DNA of 39,497 nt, taken from Bacteroidales bacterium (GTDB taxonomy: Bacteria; Bacteroidota; Bacteroidia; Bacteroidales; VadinHA17). The stretch is from assembly GCA_025454815.1 (NCBI GenBank), contig JALONR010000030.1, forward strand, positions 1-39,497, in the 5' to 3' direction. The position numbers and the translations under genes were made by a program. A model generated the notes under the pieces. That model worked only from the letters and a program-made list of their open reading frames with translations. It was not told the DNA's origin and searched no databases. Shown here one piece after another: positions 34,681 through 39,497 of the stretch; the stretch's first letter is position 1, and each line of letters opens with the position of its first letter.

Positions 34681-35916
34681 TCAGTTAACAAATGTTATTG
34701 CCCTGCCGCTTGCGCCAGCCCTTCCTGTGCGGCCGATCCGGTGGATATAACTCTCCATGTCTTTGGGCTGCTGAAAGTTGATTACATGCGAAACGTGCGA
34801 GATATCAAGCCCCCTTGCGGCAACATCGGTTGCAACCAGTACCTTTATCTTGCGGTTCCTGAATGACTCAAGGGCTTTAATCCTGTAATTCTGTGATTTG
34901 TCACCATGAATCTCGTCAGCGGTTACACCGGCCCTTCTCAGGTCACGGCAAATTCTGCTTACCCCGCGCTTTGTGTCCGCAAAAACGAGCACCTTTTCAA
35001 ATGAGTCGTCACGTACCATCCCCAGGAGTATCTCAATCTTCTTTTCTCCGTCCTTCACCGTTACAATTTCCTGTTCAATGGTGTCAGCACTAACGTTTCC
35101 GGGTCTGACCCTGACAACATGTGGGTTCTCCATGAGCCCGTCGATGATCCTGCGCTGGCTCTTATCCTCCGTGGCAGAGAATAAAACAGTCTGGCTGCGC
35201 CGGCTCATGCCATCCACAAGCCTGTTAATCTCGGGAGCGAATCCCATGTCAAGGAGCCTGTCGAACTCATCCAGCACCAGTACAGTAAATCTCCTCAGGT
35301 CAAGTGCACCCTGGCGAACCATGTCTGCCAGCCGCCCGGGGGTACCTATGATAATATGACCCGGCTTCCTCAGCCTGTCAATGTCACGACTTACACTGGT
35401 GCCGCCAATGAGACATGTGCTGAAGAGCTTAAGTCCGTGTGCAATGCTCCTGAACTCGGCATCCGTCTGCAGCGCAAGTTCTCGCGTGGGGGAAATCACC
35501 AGAACATGACCCGATGAGTCCTTTCTCAGGAGATTGTGTATCAACGGTATCAGAAAAGCGCCCGTCTTACCGGTTCCGGTCTGCGCAAGGCCGATGAGAT
35601 CTCGACCTTCGAGGATTGTTTCCAGGGTCCTGTCCTGAATCTCGGTGGGCAATTTGTAGCCCTTCTTTTTCAGATTGGTGATGATTGTAGCGTCAACCGG
35701 AAGGTCCGGTATTAACCGTTCTGCCCTGTATGTGGTCATCTCCGCCGGAATTGCCTTCTTCACAAAGCTCTCCGGGGGGAGTTCACTTGCATTATGTTTC
35801 TTCCTGTTGCTGAAGTTTCCTGTCTCTTTGTTTCTGGGGCTGAAGCCTGTTGTTTCCTTTTTACCGTGATTGAAGTATCTCTGATTCCTCTTTCGTGGAT
35901 TCCTTTTGTATTCCAT
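34681..35916 (-). CDS. DEAD-box family RNA helicase with a DEFD motif II
   Basis: This 411-residue helicase has all family motifs: Q-motif region (KLPTEIQ), motif I AQTGTGKT (111-118), Ia SPTRELALQ, Ib GTPGR, motif II DEFD (216-219), III FSAT, V ATDVAARGLD and VI HRIGRTGR. The Ala-to-Phe change in DEAD gives DEFD. The first ~50 residues are a basic Asn/Arg/Lys-rich extension that may bind RNA. The helicase ends almost at motif VI (TGRAGASGRAITFVN), so it lacks the C-terminal extension of RhlE/CsdA proteins. A strong candidate promoter and a structured leader lie upstream, and the small basic protein gene follows 12 bases later. Confidence 0.92.
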   Translation of the reverse strand: MEYKRNPRKRNQRYFNHGKKETTGFSPRNKETGNFSNRKKHNASELPPESFVKKAIPAEMTTYRAERLIPDLPVDATIITNLKKKGYKLPTEIQDRTLETILEGRDLIGLAQTGTGKTGAFLIPLIHNLLRKDSSGHVLVISPTRELALQTDAEFRSIAHGLKLFSTCLIGGTSVSRDIDRLRKPGHIIIGTPGRLADMVRQGALDLRRFTVLVLDEFDRLLDMGFAPEINRLVDGMSRRSQTVLFSATEDKSQRRIIDGLMENPHVVRVRPGNVSADTIEQEIVTVKDGEKKIEILLGMVRDDSFEKVLVFADTKRGVSRICRDLRRAGVTADEIHGDKSQNYRIKALESFRNRKIKVLVATDVAARGLDISHVSHVINFQQPKDMESYIHRIGRTGRAGASGRAITFVN

Positions 35917-35928
35917 TATATTTTAATT

Positions 35929-35956
35929 GGTTAATGTCGCTGAATAATCATTAACC
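35929..35956 (-). promoter_or_regulatory. Perfect 8-bp inverted repeat in the helicase leader
   Basis: GGTTAATG (35929-35936), a 12-base spacer and CATTAACC (35949-35956). In the mRNA it would form a hairpin ending 12 bases before the helicase ATG. One arm is the ATTAACC word that also precedes several other starts. Likely roles are a translational or operator site; neither is proven. Confidence 0.6.
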
Positions 35957-36090
35957 AGATATCTGTTCAAAATGGCAATGTTCTTATGGCGAAAATGTTT
36001 CAGCGTAAACTAGTGATGGTAGAACGATCCAGACCGGTTATACCCGGGATTCGCCGTCTAAACAGATCTAACTTATGCCAGAATCGGGGG

Positions 36091-36122
36091 CAAAGGTACT
36101 CAATTTCCCTCACCCCTGCAAA
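36091..36122 (-). promoter_or_regulatory. Candidate promoter for the helicase operon
   Basis: On the minus strand TTTG (36122-36119), 20 bases, TACCTTTG (36098-36091): an exact match to the Bacteroidetes TTTG-N20-TAnnTTTG form. Transcription would start near 36084 and leave a 5' leader of about 168 bases. Confidence 0.6.
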
Positions 36123-36248
36123 CAGGATGGTAATTAAGGCAGTTTTCGGACTGACTGGCTGGCCATCACCCGGCCACAGGATGAGAAAGAGGGGCAGCCT
36201 GACCTGCCCGGAATGGGTTTCAGTATTTTTTATACTATATTAGCCTGT

Positions 36249-36809
36249 ATGAAAAAGATAGCAATCATCAGTCCCAGCATAAGGCAGGGAAGGAAAAGCC
36301 ACCGTGTGGCTCTCTGGTTCAGGAACTATTTACAGGAAAATAACCTGGCCGCAGTTGATATACTTGACCTGTCGGAATACAGGTTTCCACTCTTCGAAGA
36401 GAGGCTTAAACTGCAGTCTGACCCTCCGGCTGAAGCCATTGAGTTCGCAGCCAGGATCAGGGAAGCCGACGGGGTGATAATCATTGCCCCGGAGTATAAC
36501 GGCGGTTACCCGGCCAGCCTGAAGAATGTTATTGATCTTCTGACCGATGAGTGGCGCCGTAAACCCGTTGCCATCTCAACAGTATCTGACGGACCATTCG
36601 GGGGAACACAGGTCATCACCTCGCTGCAGTTCAGTCTCTGGAAGATCGGCGCATGGACAGTTCCGGTGATGTTCCCCGTGCCCCGCGTTGATGAGGCTTT
36701 TGATGAGGAGGGCCGGCCGTTTGACCGTGAAGCGATGAAAAAACGTGCTGCCAGGTTCACGGGGGAATTGCTGCGTTGTATCGGGGCACAGCAAAGCTCT
36801 GAAAAATAA
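36249..36809 (+). CDS. NADPH-dependent FMN reductase-family oxidoreductase
   Basis: The 186-residue flavodoxin-like protein has the family-type start KKIAIISPSIRQGRKSHRVA, the FMN-binding loop PEYNGGYPASLKNVIDLL and SDGPFGGTQ, and a C-terminal helix region. Members reduce quinones, azo dyes, chromate or FMN using NAD(P)H; the substrate is not evident. I set the start at ATG 36249 because the upstream frame from 36213 is not protein-like and the start begins the beta-strand of the fold. It is divergent from the helicase. Confidence 0.87.
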   Translation: MKKIAIISPSIRQGRKSHRVALWFRNYLQENNLAAVDILDLSEYRFPLFEERLKLQSDPPAEAIEFAARIREADGVIIIAPEYNGGYPASLKNVIDLLTDEWRRKPVAISTVSDGPFGGTQVITSLQFSLWKIGAWTVPVMFPVPRVDEAFDEEGRPFDREAMKKRAARFTGELLRCIGAQQSSEK

Positions 36810-36866
36810 TTACATTGATAATCAGCATATTAGCTAAATTCATCCAACTTTGGCATAACTTTTGAA

Positions 36867-36905
36867 TTTTACGTAACCGAAGAGACAGTTCTTCGTAAAA
36901 CGTAA
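36867..36905 (+). promoter_or_regulatory. Overlapping inverted repeats directly before the 36910 gene
   Basis: TTTTACG (36867-36873) can pair with CGTAAAA (36894-36900), and CGAAGA (36878-36883) can pair with TCTTCG (36890-36895). The two right arms overlap by two bases, so the structures are nested or mutually exclusive. They end 4-10 bases before the start codon. Confidence 0.45.
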
Positions 36906-36909
36906 AGAG

Positions 36910-38460
36910 ATGAAAAAGTTAATCTGCACCACGATCCTCACAGTCCTGATGGCTTCAGCGGCGATAGCCGGAAGGCAGGATAATCCTGAGGAATACCTGG
37001 GTCTCCCGGGTGACAACCTGAACCTCTACGCAGTCATGAAGCTCTTCCAGGATTCAGAGACGCTTGAAGCTTTCGAGAGGGAGCTCAACGACGAGAATTC
37101 CAGGATCAACAACCTTGACCTGAACAATGACGGCTATGTTGACTATATTACCGTATCAGACTATGTCAACGGTGAGGATCACACCATCGTTCTTCGCTCG
37201 GTCCTTGACCGCAACGAGTCACAGGACGTGGCAGTGTTCACTGTTGAGAAGCTGCGCAACGGTGAAGTCAGGATACAGCTGATCGGTGACGAGGCTCTTT
37301 ACGGAAGGAATTACATCGTTGAACCGATATATGCGGAGACACCCAATCCCGGATACAGGGGAAGGACAGTTCAGAGGGACAATGTGACGGTGGTGACCAC
37401 CACATACTATGAAGTCGCTGCCTGGCCGTTGATCAGTTACATCTACAGTCCCCGCTACGTCATCTGGCGCTCCAACTGGTACTGGGGCTACTACCCGGTC
37501 TACTACAGGCCCTGGAGACCCTTCTACTGGCACGCCTACTACGGTTACCATTACCACTGGTACCCCACCTACTACTCTTACTACCGCCACTGGCATCATC
37601 CGAGGTATCATTACTACCACGACTACTACTACAGGAACGTAAGGGCTTACTCGCCGAATGTATCACACCGCATCACGGCAGGTACCTACAAGCAGACCTA
37701 CTCGCGGCCCGAGACAAGGAGAGATGGTGAAGCCCTCTATGCCAGCACCAGCGCAAACCGAAGCAGAGGATCATCTCCTGCAGCAGCATCCGGCAGCGAC
37801 AGAAGGAGTTCGGCTGCCACAGGCAGCAGGTCAGCAGGCAGTCCGGCAGCAGTACAGAATGGCGAAGGCCGCAGGGCAAGCAGCTCAGTACAGAGCAGGG
37901 GCGAAGCCAGGCCTGCAGCGACTGACCGCAGGAGCGAATCCACTCCCGCTGCTTCCCAGGGAAGCAACAGCCGCAGGGTATCCACCGGTACTGTAAAGAG
38001 TACACCGGCTACCACAGGGAGGAGCAGCTCAACCCCGGCTTCAGCCGGAAGGAGCAGCAGCCGGCAGTCTGAGACTGCAACGCAGACTCAGTCCCGGACG
38101 CGCAGTAGCGGAACAACCGTACAGAGAAGCTCACAGCCCCCTGCCGGCAGGTCACAGGGTACAGTACAGAAAAGCTCTCAGTCATCGGGAAGCAGGTCAC
38201 AGGGTACAGTCCAGAGAAGCTCGCAGTCATCAAGAGGGAGCCAGCAGTCAGCTGTAAGCAGCCGGCAGTCCTCAGGCAGCAGGCAGGCAGTCTCACAGAA
38301 ATCATCTTCCTCCTCTCAGAGATCATCAGCCCCTGCTGCCAGGTCTCAGAGCAGGAGCAGCAGCCAGGGACACAGCAGCGCTCCCTCAAAGAGCAGAAGC
38401 AGCAGCAGGAGCAGCAGCAGCTCAAAAGGGTCTGACGACAGCAGGAGTTCACGCAGATAA
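36910..38460 (+). CDS. Secreted protein with Tyr/His/Trp-rich centre and Ser/Arg-rich tail
   Basis: The 516-residue protein starts with a signal peptide (1-20, AAIAG). Residues 30-145 form a compact domain with one EF-hand-like loop DLNNDGYVDYI (about 70-80). Residues ~167-245 are extremely rich in Tyr, Trp and His (for example YRPWRPFYWHAYYGYHYHWY), and residues ~260-516 are a low-complexity Ser/Arg/Gln/Ala/Thr tail. I know Bacteroidota homologues with the same N-terminal and aromatic layout but no assigned function. The aromatic/His part could bind metals or surface polymers; the tail is probably disordered. It carries a 45-base tandem repeat and is followed by a strong terminator. Confidence 0.75.
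   Translation: MKKLICTTILTVLMASAAIAGRQDNPEEYLGLPGDNLNLYAVMKLFQDSETLEAFERELNDENSRINNLDLNNDGYVDYITVSDYVNGEDHTIVLRSVLDRNESQDVAVFTVEKLRNGEVRIQLIGDEALYGRNYIVEPIYAETPNPGYRGRTVQRDNVTVVTTTYYEVAAWPLISYIYSPRYVIWRSNWYWGYYPVYYRPWRPFYWHAYYGYHYHWYPTYYSYYRHWHHPRYHYYHDYYYRNVRAYSPNVSHRITAGTYKQTYSRPETRRDGEALYASTSANRSRGSSPAAASGSDRRSSAATGSRSAGSPAAVQNGEGRRASSSVQSRGEARPAATDRRSESTPAASQGSNSRRVSTGTVKSTPATTGRSSSTPASAGRSSSRQSETATQTQSRTRSSGTTVQRSSQPPAGRSQGTVQKSSQSSGSRSQGTVQRSSQSSRGSQQSAVSSRQSSGSRQAVSQKSSSSSQRSSAPAARSQSRSSSQGHSSAPSKSRSSSRSSSSSKGSDDSRSSRR
38147..38231 (+). repeat. Two-copy in-frame tandem repeat in the Ser/Arg tail
   Basis: Two 40-base copies (38147-38186 and 38192-38231), offset by 45 bases, differ at 3 of 40 positions. 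Each encodes RSQGTVQ(K/R)SSQSS, and a weaker third copy precedes them at about 38119-38137. The 45-base period keeps frame, so copy-number change would alter tail length without breaking the gene. Confidence 0.8.
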
Positions 38461-38507
38461 ACATACGGGCACAGGGCCTGGTGCCCAGTGCATCAATTAT
38501 AAAACCA

Positions 38508-38538
38508 GGTGCAGGGAAATCCACCCTGCACCTTTTTT
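38508..38538 (+). terminator. Rho-independent terminator after the 36910 gene
   Basis: GGTGCAGGG (38508-38516), a 7-base loop and CCCTGCACC (38524-38532) form a perfect 9-bp GC-rich stem followed by TTTTTT. On the opposite strand the stem is followed by TGGTTTTA, so it may also help end the converging plug-domain gene. A second, weaker hairpin (GGGCAC/GTGCCC, 38467-38486) lies upstream. Confidence 0.9.
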
Positions 38539-38571
38539 ATTACAGTCACATCAAAGTCTGCTGAACTTTAG

Positions 38572-39285
38572 TTACTTTCTGGTCCCCAGGAGCGTTATCA
38601 GAATAACCCCTCCGGCGCCTCTGGAGCCGTAAATCGAGGCGTCTGACCCCTTCAGAACCGAAATAGACCTGACCTGCCGGGGAGAAATGTGGTCAATTGA
38701 GTTGACCACCACACCATCTACAACAAAGAGAGGGTCCGTACCGGAGTTTATTGAATTTATTCCCCTTATTGTGATCTTGGTACCTGATACCTGTACGCCG
38801 GGAACCCGGCCCTGTATCATATCATAAATGTTGTTGTAGGAGGCATTGATATCCTCCTGTCCATCAATGTAGCCTACATCTGTTGTCAGTTCACTCCTTT
38901 TCTTAGTACCATACCCCACATCCACCTTCTGGTCTCCGTATGAAGCTTCCGGCTTGAAGTTAGGCATTCCCGTATTTCCGTCAAGGACAAAATCTACAGT
39001 CGTTCCGCCATCGAATATCGTCATGGTTGAACCCATGTTTGAGGTATACGCTCCAAGGCTTGCTATATCCTGCCTGACTCTTAATTTGTAAGTGCCGTTC
39101 CTCCTTGTGGTCACTCCCGTGCTCTGACCATCAGCCACAATCAGTACCCCCCCTATCGGGGCCATCATGGTGTCAGTCACCGTTCCACTGACTGTAATCA
39201 TCCTGCCCCGGTTCTGACCCTCAGCCAGAACGGAAGTCATAAAGGCAGCCAGTATTAAGACAAAAGTCGTTGTTTTCATTTTCAT
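38572..39285 (-). CDS. Plug-only SusC-like protein (carboxypeptidase-regulatory plus TonB plug domain)
   Basis: From ATG 39285 the 237-residue protein has a signal peptide (1-21), a carboxypeptidase-like regulatory domain (ITVSGTVTDTMMAPIGGVLI to GTYKLRV), the linker VGYGTKKRSELT that is typical of SusC/RagA proteins, and a complete TonB-receptor plug (DMIQGRVPGVQV, ITIRGINSINSGTDPLFVVDG, ISVLKGSDASIYGSRGAGGVIL). It then stops, where SusC proteins continue into a ~700-residue beta-barrel. The sequence after the stop is a terminator and the end of a convergent gene, so it is not a recent frameshift. It has no adjacent SusD. A longer start at TTG 39303 is possible. Confidence 0.85.
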   Translation of the reverse strand: MKMKTTTFVLILAAFMTSVLAEGQNRGRMITVSGTVTDTMMAPIGGVLIVADGQSTGVTTRRNGTYKLRVRQDIASLGAYTSNMGSTMTIFDGGTTVDFVLDGNTGMPNFKPEASYGDQKVDVGYGTKKRSELTTDVGYIDGQEDINASYNNIYDMIQGRVPGVQVSGTKITIRGINSINSGTDPLFVVDGVVVNSIDHISPRQVRSISVLKGSDASIYGSRGAGGVILITLLGTRK

Positions 39286-39399
39286 CTGTTTAACAACACG
39301 CAAGTTAACAAAAGGAAGGCATTATTCAAACAGGAACCCCGGCTCCCTGTGATATACGTGGTCCTTCCGACCATATACGATTGGTTTGCTCTTTTTTAC

Positions 39400-39407
39400 T
39401 AATTTTG
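39400..39407 (+). promoter_or_regulatory. Possible -7 promoter element of the right-edge helicase
   Basis: TAATTTTG is an exact TAnnTTTG element 36 bases before the ATG at 39444. No well-spaced TTTG lies about 20 bases upstream (TTGG at 39381 is 15 bases away), so this is weaker than the other candidates. Confidence 0.35.
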
Positions 39408-39443
39408 CTGCCCTGCTGAAACAAAAGCATTACGTTGACAAAT

Positions 39444-39497
39444 ATGACATTTGACGAGCTTGACCTGGATCCTGAAATTCTTGATGCGATTGAATAC
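39444..39497 (+). CDS. Start of a second DEAD-box helicase, partial
   Basis: Only 18 codons are visible (MTFDELDLDPEILDAIEY). The pattern F-x-x-L-x-L-x-P-x-I-L-x-A-I matches the N-terminal Q-motif region of RhlE/DEAD-box RNA helicases, so this is probably such a gene running out of the window; so little sequence makes this provisional. Confidence 0.55.
   Translation, partial: MTFDELDLDPEILDAIEY

Larger units (their letters stand above)
35917..36248. other. Divergent intergenic region between the helicase and the FMN reductase
   Basis: The 332 bases hold no convincing gene; the open frame from 35986 has no recognisable features. The part nearest the helicase contains the inverted repeat and promoter given separately. 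Near 36150-36180 GGCTGGCCATCACCCGGCC is a weakly palindromic stretch, and the reductase side ends in an AT-rich sequence. Confidence 0.6.

Noticed and set aside
35986..36243. 85-codon plus-strand frame between the helicase and the FMN reductase
   Set aside because: It has no recognisable family features and overlaps the helicase promoter; the start at 36249 is in the same direction and better supported.
37737..38460. CRISPR-like or mobile repeat in the Ser/Arg coding region
   Set aside because: The repeats are in-frame, imperfect, of 45-base period and encode the protein tail; no spacers of uniform length exist.

Overview
The window looks like a chromosomal segment of a Bacteroidota bacterium, most likely Bacteroidales or Marinilabiliales-like, with roughly 50% G+C. 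Supporting features are the AMP nucleosidase/holA pair beside an HsdR_N-domain gene, a type IX secretion Plug-family protein, a six-gene Na+-translocating NADH:quinone reductase operon with a lipoprotein ApbE, a SusC-like plug domain, and candidate promoters of the Bacteroidetes form TTTG-N20-TAnnTTTG. I saw no phage, insertion sequence, CRISPR array, tRNA or rRNA.

Layout: 1-3.8 kb holds a Nudix hydrolase with a helical C-terminal extension (cut by the left edge), an HsdR_N nuclease-like protein, AMP nucleosidase, DNA polymerase III delta and YqgE. 3.9-13 kb is a sodium-energetics block: an NhaC-type Na+/H+ antiporter, a small one-helix membrane protein, and nqrABCDEF-apbE on the minus strand. 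13.2-14.5 kb is the T9SS Plug-like protein. 14.5-20.95 kb is one compact minus-strand operon: ppnP, a ModE-type regulator, wtpABC molybdate/tungstate transport, then moeA, moaA, moaC and mogA. 21-26.2 kb holds a DUF389 membrane protein, a very large unrecognised secreted protein and a PPK2 kinase. 26.2-33 kb is a run of exported hydrolases on the minus strand: two tandem M14 carboxypeptidase-like proteins (one lacking every catalytic residue), a C45/Ntn amidohydrolase and a class-C beta-lactamase-like serine hydrolase. 33.2-34.3 kb holds two exported thioredoxin-fold proteins. 34.4-35.9 kb holds a DEFD-box RNA helicase with a small basic protein and a long structured leader. 36.2-39.3 kb holds an FMN reductase, a Tyr/His/Trp-rich plus Ser/Arg-rich secreted protein, and a plug-only TonB-receptor-like protein. 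A second helicase begins at the right edge.

How it fits together: Nqr pumps Na+ from NADH oxidation, ApbE attaches FMN to NqrB and NqrC, and the NhaC-like antiporter can use or balance the Na+ gradient. The Mo/W operon joins oxyanion uptake, a regulator and four cofactor-synthesis steps, while moaD, moaE and mobA must lie elsewhere. The exported hydrolase operon looks like a peptide/amide-processing set.

The most unusual signals are the catalytically dead M14 paralogue beside its intact partner, a recurrent ATTAACC element just upstream of several start codons (in one case inside a perfect inverted repeat in the helicase leader), dispersed heptamer tandem repeats at gene ends, the plug-only SusC-like protein, and the 898-residue orphan secreted protein.
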